DNA from: Izhakiella australiensis
Lineage (GTDB): Bacteria > Pseudomonadota > Gammaproteobacteria > Enterobacterales > Enterobacteriaceae
Reading direction: 5' to 3'
DNA: 64,000 nucleotides
Assembly: GCF_002006995.1 (NCBI RefSeq)
Contig: NZ_MRUL01000008.1
Span: forward strand, 1-64,000
Of this stretch, positions 34,515 to 45,740 are shown piece by piece. Every line of letters starts with the position of its first letter. Positions within the stretch are counted from its first letter, which is position 1. The notes under the pieces are model-generated. The model was not told where the DNA came from, did no database searches, and saw nothing but the letters and a program-made list of their open reading frames with translations. Position numbers and translations under genes: made by a program.

Positions 34515-36491
34515 ATGTCTGACGACATGAAGAATATTAAGCGTTCGTCAGCAGGCGAACAGGGTGAACTCCGCTCAATGCAGGAGGTAGCGATGAACGA
34601 TAAGGACGCCAGCAGAATGCTCAGGACGTATAACATAGCCTGGTGGGGTAACAATTATTATGACGTTAACGAACTGGGGCATATCAGCGTCTGCCCCGAT
34701 CCGGATGTTCCGGAAGCGCGCGTTGACCTGGCGAAACTGGTAAAAGAGCGCGAGGCCGATGGGCAGCGCCTGCCTGCGCTGTTCTGCTTTCCGCAAATTT
34801 TGCAGCACCGCTTGCGCTCAATTAACGCCGCTTTTAAGCGCGCCCGTGAGTCCTATGGCTATCGCGGCGATTATTTTCTGGTGTACCCGATTAAGGTTAA
34901 CCAGCACAAGCGCGTGATTGAGTCATTGATTAACTCCGGCGAGCCGCTGGGGCTGGAAGCTGGCTCCAAGGCGGAGTTAATGGCGGTGCTGGCGCATGCT
35001 GGCATGACCCGCTCGGTGATAGTTTGTAATGGCTATAAAGACCGTGAATATATCCGTCTGGCACTGATCGGCGAAAAGATGGGCCATAAAGTCTATCTGG
35101 TGCTGGAAAAAATGACGGAGGTGAAGCTGGTGCTGGAAGAGGCCGAGCGGCTGAACGTGGTGCCTCGTCTTGGCATTCGCGCGCGCCTTGCTTCACAAGG
35201 CTCCGGCAAGTGGCAGTCCAGCGGCGGTGAAAAATCCAAATTTGGTCTGTCCGCCACCCAGGTGCTGCAACTGGTCGATATCATGCGCCAGGCCGGGCGG
35301 CTGGAGAGCCTGCAGCTGCTGCATTTTCACTTGGGATCGCAGATGGCCAACATCCGCGATATTGCCACTGGCGTTCGCGAATCCGCACGCTTTTACGTCG
35401 AATTGGCGAAGCTGGGCGTGAATATTCAGTGCTTTGACGTGGGTGGCGGCCTTGGCGTTGACTATGAGGGAACCCGCTCGCAGTCTGATTGTTCGGTCAA
35501 TTACGGCCTGAATGAATATGCCAATAACGTGATTTGGGCTATCGGCGATGCCTGCGAAGAGCATGGTCTCCCACACCCAACGGTCATTACTGAATCTGGC
35601 CGCGCCGTTACCGCGCACCATACCGTGCTGGTTTCCAATATTATCGGCGTTGAGCGCAATGAGTTCAGCACTCCGCACGCTCCGGCTAAGGACGCGCCGC
35701 GTCCGATGCTCAGCATGTGGGATACCTGGCAGGAGATGCACGAACCCAATAATCGCCGTTCGCTGCGTGAATGGCTGCATGACAGCCAGATGGACCTGTT
35801 TGATATCCATACCGGTTATGCGCAGGGCCACTACGATTTGGTTCAGCGCGCCTGGGCAGAGCAGCTTTATCTCAGCATTTGTCACTATATTGAGCACCAC
35901 CTCGACCCTAGCAATCGTGCCCATCGCCCGATTATTGATGAACTACAGGAGCGTATGGCGGACAAAATGTACGTCAATTTCTCCCTGTTTCAGTCGATGC
36001 CGGATGCCTGGGGTATCGACCAGCTATTCCCGGTGATGCCGCTGGAAGGCCTGAATAAGCCGCCGGAGCGCCGTGCGGTGCTGCTGGATATTACCTGTGA
36101 TTCTGACGGGGCAATCGATCATTACGTTGATGGCGATGGTATTGCCACCACCATGCCGATGCCGGAGTACGATCCGCAAAACCCGCCGATGGTTGGTTTT
36201 TTTATGGTTGGGGCATACCAGGAAATCCTCGGCAATATGCATAATCTGTTCGGCGATACCGAGGCTGTGGATGTATTCGCCTTCGCGGATGGCAGCCTCG
36301 AAGTGCAGATCTCCGACGAAGGCGACACCGTAGCCGATATGCTGGAATACGTTCAGCTGAAGCCGGATGAATTGCTGACCCACTTCCGTAATCAGGTTAA
36401 ACAGACCGATCTTGATGAGGAGCTGCGCGCTCAATTCCTCGAAGAGTTTGAGGCCGGTCTTTATGGCTATACTTATCTGGAAGACGAATAA
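34515..36491 (+). CDS. speA: Biosynthetic arginine decarboxylase
   Basis: 658 aa, the E. coli length. PLP-dependent fold-III enzyme that makes agmatine from arginine, the first step of the second putrescine route. PLP lysine in [40 protein letters not shown]; the active-site Cys in [14 protein letters not shown]; the end [14 protein letters not shown] 34515 with AGAGG upstream is preferred to the GTG one codon earlier. No signal peptide is seen. speB (agmatinase), which follows speA in E. coli, is not next; a YidB-like gene is. (Motif lengths kept short.). Confidence 0.96.
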   Translation: MSDDMKNIKRSSAGEQGELRSMQEVAMNDKDASRMLRTYNIAWWGNNYYDVNELGHISVCPDPDVPEARVDLAKLVKEREADGQRLPALFCFPQILQHRLRSINAAFKRARESYGYRGDYFLVYPIKVNQHKRVIESLINSGEPLGLEAGSKAELMAVLAHAGMTRSVIVCNGYKDREYIRLALIGEKMGHKVYLVLEKMTEVKLVLEEAERLNVVPRLGIRARLASQGSGKWQSSGGEKSKFGLSATQVLQLVDIMRQAGRLESLQLLHFHLGSQMANIRDIATGVRESARFYVELAKLGVNIQCFDVGGGLGVDYEGTRSQSDCSVNYGLNEYANNVIWAIGDACEEHGLPHPTVITESGRAVTAHHTVLVSNIIGVERNEFSTPHAPAKDAPRPMLSMWDTWQEMHEPNNRRSLREWLHDSQMDLFDIHTGYAQGHYDLVQRAWAEQLYLSICHYIEHHLDPSNRAHRPIIDELQERMADKMYVNFSLFQSMPDAWGIDQLFPVMPLEGLNKPPERRAVLLDITCDSDGAIDHYVDGDGIATTMPMPEYDPQNPPMVGFFMVGAYQEILGNMHNLFGDTEAVDVFAFADGSLEVQISDEGDTVADMLEYVQLKPDELLTHFRNQVKQTDLDEELRAQFLEEFEAGLYGYTYLEDE

Positions 36492-36563
36492 CTGTCTGCA
36501 AGCAGGGCCGTACGCAGCGGCCCTCGTGTACCACGTTGAGACGATCAACGACAGGAGATGCCG

Positions 36564-36968
36564 ATGGGATTATTGGATCAGGTAATTAAAAATATCGCGG
36601 GTGGCCAGGCGAAAAGTGACGTTCACAGCCAGGAATCGCAGGTTCTGAATGCCGTTCTGCAATGGGTTGAGGAGCAGGGCGGCTTTCAGGCGGTGCTGGA
36701 AAAGCTTCATCAGGGCGGCTTGGGCGCTATTCTCGGTAGCTGGCTGGGGCAGGGTGAGAACACGTCGGTCGAAGCTAGTCAGCTTCAGTCGGCGTTTGAT
36801 CACAGTGAACTGCAGTCACTGGCGGATAAGCTTGGCACCAATACTGAAGGGGCGCTGAGCCATCTACAGCAGGTGCTGCCTGAATTGGTTGATAAAGCCA
36901 GTCCGCAAGGGACGCTGAATACCGAGCACCTTGGCGCGCTGGTCGATAATATTTTTGGCCGTAAATAA
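36564..36968 (+). CDS. YidB-like DUF937 protein
   Basis: 134 aa. It matches the YidB/DUF937 family: MGLLDQVIKNIAGG at the start, GGLGAILGSWLGQGEN (Gly-rich turn), the LQSLADKLG segment and the end LGALVDNIFGRK. Members are small cytoplasmic helical proteins of unknown function. ATG 36564 is 8 bp after AGGAG; the ATG at 36558 is too close to it. It takes the place where E. coli has speB, 72 bp after speA, and a terminator follows. Confidence 0.85.
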   Translation: MGLLDQVIKNIAGGQAKSDVHSQESQVLNAVLQWVEEQGGFQAVLEKLHQGGLGAILGSWLGQGENTSVEASQLQSAFDHSELQSLADKLGTNTEGALSHLQQVLPELVDKASPQGTLNTEHLGALVDNIFGRK

Positions 36969-36988
36969 TCACAAGCTCTGCTAACTGG

Positions 36989-37037
36989 ACTGCACCCTAA
37001 AAGTTGGACTCCCAACTGAGTAAGGTGCAGTTTTTTT
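36989..37037 (+). terminator. Terminator after the YidB-like gene
   Basis: ACTGCACC (36989-36996) pairs with GGTGCAGT (37024-37031), enclosing a smaller AGTTGG/CCAACT hairpin, followed by seven T. The sequence TGGACTGCACCCTAAAAGTT resembles IS3-family terminal repeats, so it may derive from an IS end. Confidence 0.7.
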
Positions 37038-37059
37038 ATGGCAAAAGTTTTTTTGCCGC

Positions 37060-37812
37060 TTACTTTTTATCGGCGGCAATGCGGTCTTTAATATGCTCAG
37101 CGCGCGTAGCAGAGGGGGGGTGATCGTCAAACATGCTGCTCTGGCGCCCCTGTTCCAGCTTTGCCAGTTTTTCAAAGCTGGTAACCAGTCCCTGTGGATC
37201 GATGCCGCGCTTTTTCAGCAGATCGTAAGAATAATCATCCGCCTGAGATTCCTGAGTCTGGGAAAACTGCGCGTTGACCAGCTTTTCGCCCATCTCACCC
37301 AGCTGTGATTGCGATAAAGAGGCGATTATGCCGCCAGATGCCGCCGCCGCGGTACGCGCAGCGGTGGTACCAAAAGCGACCTGCATTGCTTTACGGGTAT
37401 GGCCCAGCGCAACGTGGCCCATTTCATGACCCAGTACGCCTTCCACTTCGTTGTCGTCCATCATATCCATTAAACCGCTGTAAACGCGGATGCAACCATT
37501 AGCCATAGCCCAGGCGTTAACGTCTTTGGTTAGATAAACTTTGTAGTTAGCGGGCGTACCGTTAATGTTGTCCCCCAGCGCGGCGGCAATTTTGCTCAAT
37601 CGCTGGCTGTATGGACTTTCAGGTGGTGCAATCTGCGCCTCTTTATCCATTTGCTCGCAGGATTTATTGCTGAGTTCTTTGACCTGAGCATCGCTGAGCG
37701 CCATAGCCTGGTAAGCCTGAGCGCCTGATTGCATCAGGGCATTATTATCAACATTCTGACATCCAGCCAGAAGCGAAGCGGTGAGCGCGACGGTAAGCAG
37801 CGATTTTTTCAT
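37060..37812 (-). CDS. loiP: Outer-membrane M48 metalloprotease lipoprotein
   Basis: 250 aa. Lipoprotein signal with lipobox LLAGC (Cys18), then the M48 protease core with HEMGHVALGH (zinc ligands and catalytic Glu) and the third ligand Glu in QTQESQADDYSYDLLKKRG. E. coli LoiP (YggG) cleaves between Phe-Phe pairs, is induced at low osmolarity and associates with BepA. ATG 37812 (MKKSLLTVALTASLLAGC) is chosen over the upstream extension because it starts the signal peptide. Divergent from tktA, same order as E. coli. Confidence 0.94.
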   Translation of the reverse strand: MKKSLLTVALTASLLAGCQNVDNNALMQSGAQAYQAMALSDAQVKELSNKSCEQMDKEAQIAPPESPYSQRLSKIAAALGDNINGTPANYKVYLTKDVNAWAMANGCIRVYSGLMDMMDDNEVEGVLGHEMGHVALGHTRKAMQVAFGTTAARTAAAASGGIIASLSQSQLGEMGEKLVNAQFSQTQESQADDYSYDLLKKRGIDPQGLVTSFEKLAKLEQGRQSSMFDDHPPSATRAEHIKDRIAADKK

Positions 37813-37974
37813 GATATTTTCCCCATCAGGTAACAAGTATAACGACTGCAATATGGCGTAGAGACAAAGGGCAACTACGCGAAATAAAGAGGCAGTATAA
37901 TCATTTATTAGCTTCCGGCCTGTTGGGGGCAGTCTGAATGCGCATTCTTCGCCGCAGATTTACCGCTTCGCTCC

Positions 37975-38004
37975 ATGTACATCCAGCCCTTGTTTCATGT
38001 ACAT
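37975..38004. promoter_or_regulatory. Pair of ATGTACAT palindromes upstream of tktA
   Basis: The 8-bp palindrome ATGTACAT, each within CATGTACAT, occurs at 37975-37982 and 37997-38004, 22 bp centre to centre (about two helical turns on one face). It lies 92 bp before the tktA ATG. The regulator is not identified. Apart from this, 37813-38095 holds nothing I can name. Confidence 0.35.
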
Positions 38005-38095
38005 TGTTGAACGACCTTCTGTAGCTTTGCCTGATAATTACCTGATATCAATAAGTTAAGGACGGCGAAGCGATAAATCTGACCGGGAGTTAAAA

Positions 38096-40087
38096 ATGTC
38101 ATCTCGTAGAGAGCTTGCCAATGCTATTCGCGCATTAAGTATGGACGCTGTTCAGAAAGCCAAATCTGGCCATCCAGGCGCCCCGATGGGTATGGCGGAT
38201 ATCGCTGAAGTATTATGGCGCGATTTTCTGAACCATAACCCTGCCAATCCGCTGTGGGCTAACCGCGACCGCTTTGTGCTGTCCAACGGCCACGGTTCGA
38301 TGCTGATTTATAGCCTGCTGCATCTCACCGGCTACGGCCTGCCGATTAAAGAACTGGAAAATTTCCGTCAGCTTCATTCCAAAACGCCGGGCCATCCTGA
38401 ATACGGCTACACGCCGGGCGTTGAGACCACTACCGGTCCGCTGGGGCAGGGCGTTGCTAACGCCGTTGGTATGGCGATTGCTGAACGCACGCTGGCGGCG
38501 CAGTTTAACCGCCCGCAGCATGACGTCGTCGATCACCATACTTACGTGTTTATGGGCGATGGCTGCATGATGGAAGGCATCTCTCATGAGGTGTGCTCGC
38601 TGGCTGGCACGCTGAAGCTTGGTAAGCTGATCGCTTTCTATGATGACAACGGTATTTCGATTGACGGGCACACCGAAGGTTGGTTTACCGACGATACCGC
38701 GAAACGTTTTGAATCTTATCACTGGCATGTGATCCGTGGCGTAGACGGCCATGATGCCGCTGCCATCAAAAAAGCGGTTGAAGAGGCGAAGTCAGTTACC
38801 GATAAGCCAACGCTTATCATGTGTAAAACCGTCATTGGCTTCGGTTCGCCGAACAAAGCCGGCACCCATGATTCTCACGGCGCGCCGCTGGGCGATGATG
38901 AAATCGCGCTGACGCGTAAGCAGCTGGGCTGGAACTACGCACCTTTCGAGATCCCGTCAGACATTTATGCCCAGTGGGATGCCAAAGAGGCTGGTCAGGC
39001 AAAAGAGTCTGACTGGGACACCCGCTTTGCGGCCTATGCTGCGGCTTACCCGGAGCTGGCTGCTGAGTTTAAACGTCGCACCACCAACCAGCTGCCTGAT
39101 AGCTGGCAGGCCGAGTCGCAGAAGTTTATTGAGCAGCTTCAGGCCAATCCGGCGAAAATCGCCAGTCGTAAAGCTTCGCAGAATACCATTGAGGCCTTTG
39201 GTAAAATTCTGCCGGAATACTTAGGCGGCTCGGCCGACCTGGCGCCGAGCAACCTGACCATGTGGTCTGGCTCAAAACCGATTAATGAAGATGCAGCCGG
39301 TAATTACATTCATTACGGCGTGCGCGAATTCGGTATGACGGCCATCGCCAACGGTATTGCCCTGCACGGCGGCTTCCTTCCCTATACCGCGACCTTCCTG
39401 ATGTTTGTCGAATATGCGCGTAACGCGGCGCGCATGGCGGCGCTGATGAAAATTCGCCAGGTGATGGTTTACACCCACGATTCAATCGGCCTCGGCGAAG
39501 ACGGTCCGACGCACCAGCCGGTTGAGCAGCTTGCCAGCCTGCGCGTTACGCCGAACATCAGTACCTGGCGTCCGTGCGATCAGGTTGAATCAGCGGTGGC
39601 GTGGAAATATGCAATTGAACGTCATGACGGCCCGACGGCGCTGATCTTCTCACGCCAGAATCTGGCGCAGCAGGCGCGTACTCCGGCGCAGCTGGCTGAC
39701 GTGGCGCGCGGTGGTTATGTGCTGAAAGATTGTGACGGTCAGCCGCAGCTGATCCTGATTGCTACCGGTTCTGAAGTCGAGCTGGCCGTTGCCGCAGCGG
39801 AAAAACTTAGCGGCGAAGGTGTTAAAGTGCGCGTGGTTTCCATGCCGTCTACTGATGCCTTTGACAAGCAGGATGCTGCTTACCGTGAATCCGTACTGCC
39901 GAAAGCGGTCAGCGCTCGCGTGGCGATTGAAGCCGGCATTGCCGACTACTGGTACAAATATACCGGCCTGAATGGCGCCGTGGTGGGTATGACCACTTTC
40001 GGTGAATCCGCGCCGGCGGAGAAGCTGTTTGAGCTGTTCGGCTTCACCGTGGATAACGTTGTCGCGCAGGCAAAAGCTATTTTATAA
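38096..40087 (+). CDS. tktA: Transketolase
   Basis: 663 aa. TPP-dependent transfer of C2 units in the non-oxidative pentose phosphate pathway. The TPP/Mg motif runs from [12 protein letters not shown] to DDNGISIDG. The N-terminal signature ([20 protein letters not shown]), [24 protein letters not shown] and the C-terminal domain are all present. The gene is monocistronic with its own terminator. In E. coli several genes separate tktA from epd; here epd follows directly. Confidence 0.97.
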   Translation: MSSRRELANAIRALSMDAVQKAKSGHPGAPMGMADIAEVLWRDFLNHNPANPLWANRDRFVLSNGHGSMLIYSLLHLTGYGLPIKELENFRQLHSKTPGHPEYGYTPGVETTTGPLGQGVANAVGMAIAERTLAAQFNRPQHDVVDHHTYVFMGDGCMMEGISHEVCSLAGTLKLGKLIAFYDDNGISIDGHTEGWFTDDTAKRFESYHWHVIRGVDGHDAAAIKKAVEEAKSVTDKPTLIMCKTVIGFGSPNKAGTHDSHGAPLGDDEIALTRKQLGWNYAPFEIPSDIYAQWDAKEAGQAKESDWDTRFAAYAAAYPELAAEFKRRTTNQLPDSWQAESQKFIEQLQANPAKIASRKASQNTIEAFGKILPEYLGGSADLAPSNLTMWSGSKPINEDAAGNYIHYGVREFGMTAIANGIALHGGFLPYTATFLMFVEYARNAARMAALMKIRQVMVYTHDSIGLGEDGPTHQPVEQLASLRVTPNISTWRPCDQVESAVAWKYAIERHDGPTALIFSRQNLAQQARTPAQLADVARGGYVLKDCDGQPQLILIATGSEVELAVAAAEKLSGEGVKVRVVSMPSTDAFDKQDAAYRESVLPKAVSARVAIEAGIADYWYKYTGLNGAVVGMTTFGESAPAEKLFELFGFTVDNVVAQAKAIL

Positions 40088-40145
40088 TTTGCCGTGGCTT
40101 GACTTGACGCCCGGACTGGCCTGAGGCCAGTCCGTTGATTTCAGG

Positions 40146-40173
40146 AGGAGGCCAACAGGCCTCCTTCTTTTTT
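40146..40173 (+). terminator. tktA terminator
   Basis: GGAGGCC-AACA-GGCCTCC (40147-40164) followed by TTCTTTTTT, 58 bp after the tktA stop. A further small stem (ACTGGCC/GGCCAGT) precedes it. The remaining 230 bp before epd hold its promoter region and no gene. Confidence 0.9.
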
Positions 40174-40402
40174 AGCCAGATCTTCTTTTGTGATGAAGAT
40201 CTAATTATCGCAGCGTTTTTGACCGCAATCATTCCAGTTATTCCTTAATTCCTTTATTATTGCTGAATCGGTTCAGTATCTGCTGTGCCTGATGAGCTTG
40301 AAACGTTACCTGAGTGATTACAGGTAAAAATTACTGTACAAATAGCGACAGCGGCCTCAGTCTTAGGCAGCAAAATGACTGGATAGCGTTGGCAGGAGTG
40401 GT

Positions 40403-41422
40403 ATGACAGTTCGGATTGCCATTAATGGGTTTGGCCGTATTGGGCGCAACGTTCTGCGGGCGCTATATGAGACCGGCCGTCGCGCCGAAATAAGCGTGGT
40501 CGCGATTAACGAGCTGGCCGATTCTGCCGGAATGGCGCATCTGTTGAAGTACGATACCAGCCACGGTCGTTTTGCCCTGGACGTGCGTCAGGAACGAGAC
40601 ACTCTGCAGGTTGGCGACGATACGATTCGTATCCTGCATCAGCGGGAAATTGCGCAACTGCCCTGGAAAGAGCTCTCCATTGAGATTGTTCTCGACTGTA
40701 CCGGGGTATTTGGCTGCCGGGCCGACGGCGAGGCCCATTTGCAGGCCGGCGCTAAAAAAGTGCTGTTCTCCCACCCTGGGGCTAACGACCTTGATGCCAC
40801 CGTCGTTTATGGCGTTAATCACCAGCACCTGCAGCCAGAGCACCGCATCGTTTCTAATGCGTCTTGTACCACCAACTGTATTATTCCGATCATCAAGTTA
40901 CTGGATGATGCTTTCAGCATTGAGTCCGGCACTGTGACGACCATCCATTCGGCGATGCACGATCAGCAGGTGATCGACGCTTATCACAGCGACCTGCGGC
41001 GCACGCGCGCGGCAAGCCAGTCAATTATTCCGGTTGATACGCGTCTTGCTGCCGGTATTGCGCGCATTTTTCCTAAATTTAGCGACTGCTTTGAGGCGAT
41101 TGCGGTACGCGTGCCGACCATAAACGTGACGGCTATTGACCTGAGCGTGAGTGTGAAAAAAGAGGTGCAGGCCTGCGAGGTCAATCAATTACTGCACGGC
41201 GCAGCGCAGGGAGCATTTAGTGGTATAGTTGACTATACGGAATTACCGTTAGTCTCAATTGATTTTAACCATGACCCCCATAGCGCCATTGTGGACGGTA
41301 CGCAAACGCGGGTCAGCGGACGGCACCTGATTAAGACGTTAGTCTGGTGCGACAACGAATGGGGCTTTGCTAACCGGATGCTTGATACGACGTTAGCAAT
41401 GGCAACCAGTGGTTTCAGGTAA
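40403..41422 (+). CDS. epd: Erythrose-4-phosphate dehydrogenase
   Basis: 339 aa. GapA-like dehydrogenase that converts erythrose 4-phosphate to 4-phosphoerythronate for pyridoxal phosphate synthesis. NAD-binding [15 protein letters not shown], active-site SNASCTTNC with the catalytic Cys near 155 and the C-terminal [13 protein letters not shown] are seen. Epd-type features ([14 protein letters not shown]) separate it from GapA. First gene of epd-pgk-fbaA, with pgk 51 bp downstream. Confidence 0.96.
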   Translation: MTVRIAINGFGRIGRNVLRALYETGRRAEISVVAINELADSAGMAHLLKYDTSHGRFALDVRQERDTLQVGDDTIRILHQREIAQLPWKELSIEIVLDCTGVFGCRADGEAHLQAGAKKVLFSHPGANDLDATVVYGVNHQHLQPEHRIVSNASCTTNCIIPIIKLLDDAFSIESGTVTTIHSAMHDQQVIDAYHSDLRRTRAASQSIIPVDTRLAAGIARIFPKFSDCFEAIAVRVPTINVTAIDLSVSVKKEVQACEVNQLLHGAAQGAFSGIVDYTELPLVSIDFNHDPHSAIVDGTQTRVSGRHLIKTLVWCDNEWGFANRMLDTTLAMATSGFR

Positions 41423-41473
41423 GGTGCGGTTTGCGCCTGCGAAAATTGAAGAGAATCAACGAGAGGGTTCACT

Positions 41474-42634
41474 ATGTCTGTTATTAAGATGATCGATCTG
41501 GATTTGGCAGGTAAACGTGTACTAATCCGCGCCGATCTTAACGTGCCGGTTAAAGATGGAAAAGTAACGTCTGATGCACGTATTCGCGCCTCGCTGCCGA
41601 CGATTGAAGCAGCGCTTAAGCAAGGCGCAAAAGTGATGGTTACTTCTCACCTGGGTCGTCCGACCGAAGGTGAATACAATGAAGAGTTCTCTTTGCTGCC
41701 GGTTGTTAATCACCTGAAAAGTAAACTCTCAGCGCCGGTTCGCCTGGCGAAAGATTATCTCAATGGCGTAGATGTTGCTGAAGGCGAGCTGGTCGTGCTG
41801 GAAAACGTTCGCTTTAACAAAGGCGAGAAGAAAGACGATGAAGCGCTTTCTAAACAGTACGCCGCGCTGTGTGATGTTTTCGTGATGGATGCTTTTGGTA
41901 CCGCCCATCGCGCCCAGGCTTCAACGCACGGCGTTGGAAAATTTGCGCCGGTTGCCTGTGCAGGTCCGCTGCTGGCCGCTGAGCTGGAAGCGCTGGGTAA
42001 AGCGCTGTCTAACCCGGCGCGTCCGATGGTCGCGGTAGTAGGGGGTTCTAAAGTCTCCACTAAGTTTGACGTGCTGAACTCGCTGGTAAAAATTGCTGAT
42101 ACGGTGATTGTTGGCGGCGGTATTGCCAATACCTTCGTTGCCATTGATAACAACGTTGGTAAATCGCTGTACGAGCCTGATTTTGTTGAAGCGGCGAAAA
42201 AACTGCGCGATGAGTTCCATATTCCGGTACCGACCGACTCTCGCGTTGGCACGGAATTCTCTGAAACTGCGCCGTCAACGGTGAAAAAAGTCAGCGACGT
42301 TGCAGATAACGAAGAGATCATGGATTTCGGTGATGAAACCGCGCAGGCCATGGCTAAGTTGCTGAAAGAAGCCAAAACTATTCTGTGGAATGGTCCGGTT
42401 GGCGTATTTGAATTTCCTAATTTCCGCAAAGGCACCGAGATTGTCGCCAGGGCAATTGCAGACAGCGATGCATTCTCAATTGCCGGTGGCGGTGATACCC
42501 TGGCTGCCATCGATATCTTTGGCATTGAAGATAAAATCTCTTATATCTCAACCGGCGGCGGCGCATTCCTTGAATTCGTCGAAGGCAAAAAGCTGCCAGC
42601 AGTTGCAATGCTGGAAGCGCGCGCTAAGCAGTAA
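41474..42634 (+). CDS. pgk: Phosphoglycerate kinase
   Basis: 386 aa, monomeric two-domain kinase of glycolysis. [11 protein letters not shown] and [10 protein letters not shown] in the substrate-binding domain, KPVLA-type hinge region, GGGIANTF and the phosphate-binding GGGDTLAAI in the nucleotide domain. It sits between epd and fbaA in the conserved operon. A GAGAGGG ribosome site precedes the ATG. Confidence 0.97.
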   Translation: MSVIKMIDLDLAGKRVLIRADLNVPVKDGKVTSDARIRASLPTIEAALKQGAKVMVTSHLGRPTEGEYNEEFSLLPVVNHLKSKLSAPVRLAKDYLNGVDVAEGELVVLENVRFNKGEKKDDEALSKQYAALCDVFVMDAFGTAHRAQASTHGVGKFAPVACAGPLLAAELEALGKALSNPARPMVAVVGGSKVSTKFDVLNSLVKIADTVIVGGGIANTFVAIDNNVGKSLYEPDFVEAAKKLRDEFHIPVPTDSRVGTEFSETAPSTVKKVSDVADNEEIMDFGDETAQAMAKLLKEAKTILWNGPVGVFEFPNFRKGTEIVARAIADSDAFSIAGGGDTLAAIDIFGIEDKISYISTGGGAFLEFVEGKKLPAVAMLEARAKQ

Positions 42635-42751
42635 TCAGATTTGAGGGCGGGTTACGACCCGTCCTTACCAGGAAACATAAAGACCCGGTAACTTTCAGCT
42701 GGTGCTGAAAGAGGAAGGGGATTCACGGCCGACGAAACAGGACACATGAAC

Positions 42752-43831
42752 ATGTCTAAAATTTTTGATTTCGTAAAACCAGGCGTTGTCACCGGTGATG
42801 ACGTACAGAAAATTTTTCAGGTAGCAAAAGAGAATAAATTTGCTTTGCCAGCAGTTAACTGCGTCGGCACGGATTCGATTAATGCCGTGCTGGAAGCGGC
42901 GGCGAAAGTTAAAGCGCCCGTGATTGTGCAGTTCTCTAACGGCGGCGCGGCGTTTATCGCGGGTAAAGGCTATAAGTCTGATAAACCGCAGGCGGCGGCC
43001 ATTATCGGCGCTATCTCCGGTGCGAAGCATGTTCACCTGATGGCCGAGCAGTATGGCGTGCCGGTAATCCTGCACACCGACCACTGTGCGAAGAAATTGC
43101 TGCCGTGGATCGACGGCCTGCTGGACGCCGGCGAAGAGCACTTCAAAGCCACCGGTAAGCCGCTGTTCTCTTCCCACATGATCGATCTGTCTGAAGAGTC
43201 TCTGGAAGAAAACATCGAGCTGTGCGGAAAATACCTGCAGCGCATGTCGAAACTCAATATGACGCTGGAAATCGAGCTCGGCGTTACCGGCGGTGAAGAA
43301 GACGGCGTGGATAACTCTCACGTTGACAGCTCCGCGCTGTACTCTCAGCCGGAAGACGTCGACTACGCTTACACTAAGCTGAATGCCATCAGCCCGCGCT
43401 TTACCATTGCCGCGTCTTTTGGCAACGTTCACGGCGTGTACAAGCCGGGTAACGTTAAGCTGACGCCAACTATTCTGCGTGACTCACAGGAATATGTTTG
43501 CAAAAAGCATAACCTGGCGCACAACGCACTGAACTTCGTCTTCCACGGCGGTTCAGGCTCTTCAGCTGCTGAGATCAAAGAATCAATCAGCTACGGCGTG
43601 ATTAAAATGAACATCGATACCGATACCCAGTGGGCAACCTGGGACGGCATCCTGCAATACTACAAGCAGAAAGAAGGCTATCTGCAGGCCCAGCTGGGTA
43701 ACCCGGAAGGACCGGACAGCCCGAACAAAAAATACTACGATCCGCGCGTCTGGCTGCGTCATGCTCAGGCCTCAATGGTGACGCGTCTGGAGCAGGCGTT
43801 TAAAGAGCTAAATGCGGTCGACGTACTGTAA
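42752..43831 (+). CDS. fbaA: Fructose-bisphosphate aldolase, class II
   Basis: 359 aa. Zinc aldolase that splits fructose 1,6-bisphosphate. Zinc and catalytic residues are in HTDHCAKKLLPW, LEIELGVTGGEEDG, NVHGVYKPG and NFVFHGGSGSS; NIDTDTQWATW lies near the end. MSKIFDFVKPG is the conserved start, two codons inside the longest frame; AGGAAG lies some distance upstream. Last gene of epd-pgk-fbaA, ended by a strong terminator. Confidence 0.97.
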   Translation: MSKIFDFVKPGVVTGDDVQKIFQVAKENKFALPAVNCVGTDSINAVLEAAAKVKAPVIVQFSNGGAAFIAGKGYKSDKPQAAAIIGAISGAKHVHLMAEQYGVPVILHTDHCAKKLLPWIDGLLDAGEEHFKATGKPLFSSHMIDLSEESLEENIELCGKYLQRMSKLNMTLEIELGVTGGEEDGVDNSHVDSSALYSQPEDVDYAYTKLNAISPRFTIAASFGNVHGVYKPGNVKLTPTILRDSQEYVCKKHNLAHNALNFVFHGGSGSSAAEIKESISYGVIKMNIDTDTQWATWDGILQYYKQKEGYLQAQLGNPEGPDSPNKKYYDPRVWLRHAQASMVTRLEQAFKELNAVDVL

Positions 43832-43858
43832 TCAGTCGCGGCTTCATTTCTAGCGCCC

Positions 43859-43883
43859 AGCCCGCCATCGAGCGGGCTTTTTT
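43859..43883 (+). terminator. fbaA operon terminator
   Basis: AGCCCGC (43859-43865) / GCGGGCT (43872-43878) with a 6-base loop, then a run of T, 28 bp after the fbaA stop. Confidence 0.92.
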
Positions 43884-44047
43884 GTGCGCTGAAGGCATCG
43901 GCGGTGGAATAATCAGCAACTATCAGGCGTAACAGACGCTAGCTCTGGCAGAATGACCAATTTGTGCTTAGGCTTAAATAGGCTTAACGCTAAGCATTTC
44001 ATTAATTGGCACATTATTCCTACGGGGATAAAAATCAGGGTACAAAA

Positions 44048-44962
44048 ATGGATGATTTAAACGTTGTTAACAGTCTAAACCATGCCGGAGGCTGGCTGGC
44101 GCGCAATCAGGCGCTGTTGCTGAGCTACGCCGTTAACATTCTCGCGGCGTTGGTTATTCTGATTATCGGGATGATGGTTGCGCGTATCGTTTCTAACGGC
44201 ATCAGTAAGCTTCTGATTAGCCGCAGCGTCGATAAAACCGTTGCTGACTTCCTCTCCGCGCTGGTGCGCTACGGCATTATTGCTTTTACGCTAATCGCCG
44301 CACTGGGCCGGGTGGGTGTGCAGACGGCCTCGGTGATTGCCGTGTTGGGTGCCGCAGGTCTGGCTGTCGGTCTGGCGTTGCAGGGGGCGCTTTCCAACCT
44401 CGCGGCAGGGGTGCTGCTGGTTACCTTCCGACCGTTCCGCACCGGCGAGTTTGTCGATCTGGGCGGCGTAATGGGAACCGTAATTAGCGTACAAATTTTC
44501 TCGACCACCTTAAAGACCGCCGACGCCAAAATTGTGGTGGTGCCAAACGGTAAAATCATTGCCGGCAATATCGTCAACTATTCCCGCGAACCGGTACGGC
44601 GTAACGAGTTTATTATCGGCGTTGCTTACGAAGCCGATGTAGACGAAGTTATTGCTCTGCTACGCGGCGTGGTTGAAGCCGATAAGCGCGTTCTGCAGGA
44701 TATGGGCATTCAGATTGGGCTGAACGAGCTGGCGGCCTCATCGCTAAACTTTGTCGTGCGCTGCTGGAGTAAAAGTGGCGATCTGCAGGACGTTTACTGG
44801 GACCTGCTGAAAAACTTTAAACGCGCGCTGGATGCGAAGGATATTGGCATTCCTTATCCACAAATGGATGTCCATTTGCATCACAGCAAAGGGGAGAGCA
44901 AAACGCAGAATCCTGATGAAAATCCGGGCCAGTCAGAGACAGGTTTAGAAAAACCGCTCTGA
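44048..44962 (+). CDS. mscS: Small-conductance mechanosensitive channel
   Basis: 304 aa against 286 in E. coli. Homoheptameric channel that opens on hypo-osmotic shock. Three membrane segments; the pore helix with the Gly/Ala packing pattern is [21 protein letters not shown], continuing to the kink; the beta domain [16 protein letters not shown] and [23 protein letters not shown] follows. After [10 protein letters not shown] the C-terminal tail is longer than in E. coli and acidic/polar ([13 protein letters not shown]). ATG 44048 ([10 protein letters not shown]) is the family start. Same place after fbaA as in E. coli. Confidence 0.95.
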   Translation: MDDLNVVNSLNHAGGWLARNQALLLSYAVNILAALVILIIGMMVARIVSNGISKLLISRSVDKTVADFLSALVRYGIIAFTLIAALGRVGVQTASVIAVLGAAGLAVGLALQGALSNLAAGVLLVTFRPFRTGEFVDLGGVMGTVISVQIFSTTLKTADAKIVVVPNGKIIAGNIVNYSREPVRRNEFIIGVAYEADVDEVIALLRGVVEADKRVLQDMGIQIGLNELAASSLNFVVRCWSKSGDLQDVYWDLLKNFKRALDAKDIGIPYPQMDVHLHHSKGESKTQNPDENPGQSETGLEKPL

Positions 44963-44979
44963 ATCAACAATCCGATAAT

Positions 44980-45005
44980 AAAACGGGCGCTGCGGTGCCC
45001 GTTTT
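44980..45005. terminator. mscS terminator
   Basis: AAAACGGGC (44980-44988) pairs with GCCCGTTTT (44997-45005) around an 8-base loop, 17 bp after the stop. Confidence 0.85.
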
Positions 45006-45119
45006 AGTTGCTGCTGGCTGATTATTAACACGGCTAATGCAGCATTATTAATTTCCATTTCATCTTATAATCGTATCGGGCTAGACTGCCTCACGTCGAT
45101 AAGTATGTGAGGAACCAGG

Positions 45120-45740
45120 ATGTTAGCTGTTTATTTTCAAGGAATTGCGTTGGGCGCCGCATTGATTCTCCCCCTTGGCCCGCAAAATGCGTTTGTCATG
45201 AATCAGGGGATCCGCCGTCAGTATCATCTGATGACGGCCAGCCTGTGTACGCTCAGCGACATCATACTGATTTGCGCCGGCGTTTTTGGCGGCAGCGCGC
45301 TGCTCACCCGTTCGCCATTGCTGCTAACGGTGATCACCTGGGGCGGAGTGGCTTTTCTGCTGTGGTACGGCTGGGGGGCGCTGCGCACCGCGTTTAGCCG
45401 TGAAATTGAACTGCTGCAGGTTGAGACGCTGCGTCAGAGCCGCTGGCGCATCGTGATGACGATGATGGCTGTGACCTGGCTAAATCCGCATGTCTATCTG
45501 GATACCTTCGTGGTGCTGGGCAGCCTGGGGGGCCAGCTACCGGCCGCACAGCGCACCTGGTTTGCTCTCGGTACCATCAGCGCCTCGCTGCTGTGGTTTT
45601 TTGGCCTGGCGCTGCTGGCTTCATGGCTGGCGCCCCGGCTGGTTTCCCAACGGGCCCAGCGGATTATTAACCTGCTGGTGGGCGCGATTATGTGGTTTAT
45701 TGCTTTGCGCCTGGCGCAGCAGGGGATTTCCATGTTGTAA
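45120..45740 (+). CDS. argO: Arginine exporter
   Basis: 206 aa LysE-family exporter. The N-terminal [22 protein letters not shown] (core [17 protein letters not shown]) is the family signature, with five to six membrane segments and the conserved [16 protein letters not shown]. It exports arginine and canavanine. In E. coli it is activated by ArgP, encoded just beyond yggE here; the 45006-45119 region would hold the promoter and ArgP site, which I cannot define by eye. The start has GAGGAACCAGG upstream. Confidence 0.95.
   Translation: MLAVYFQGIALGAALILPLGPQNAFVMNQGIRRQYHLMTASLCTLSDIILICAGVFGGSALLTRSPLLLTVITWGGVAFLLWYGWGALRTAFSREIELLQVETLRQSRWRIVMTMMAVTWLNPHVYLDTFVVLGSLGGQLPAAQRTWFALGTISASLLWFFGLALLASWLAPRLVSQRAQRIINLLVGAIMWFIALRLAQQGISML

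Noticed and set aside
41755..42525. 256-codon frame antisense to pgk
   Set aside because: Mirror of the pgk codon pattern, Ser/Thr-rich without any domain.
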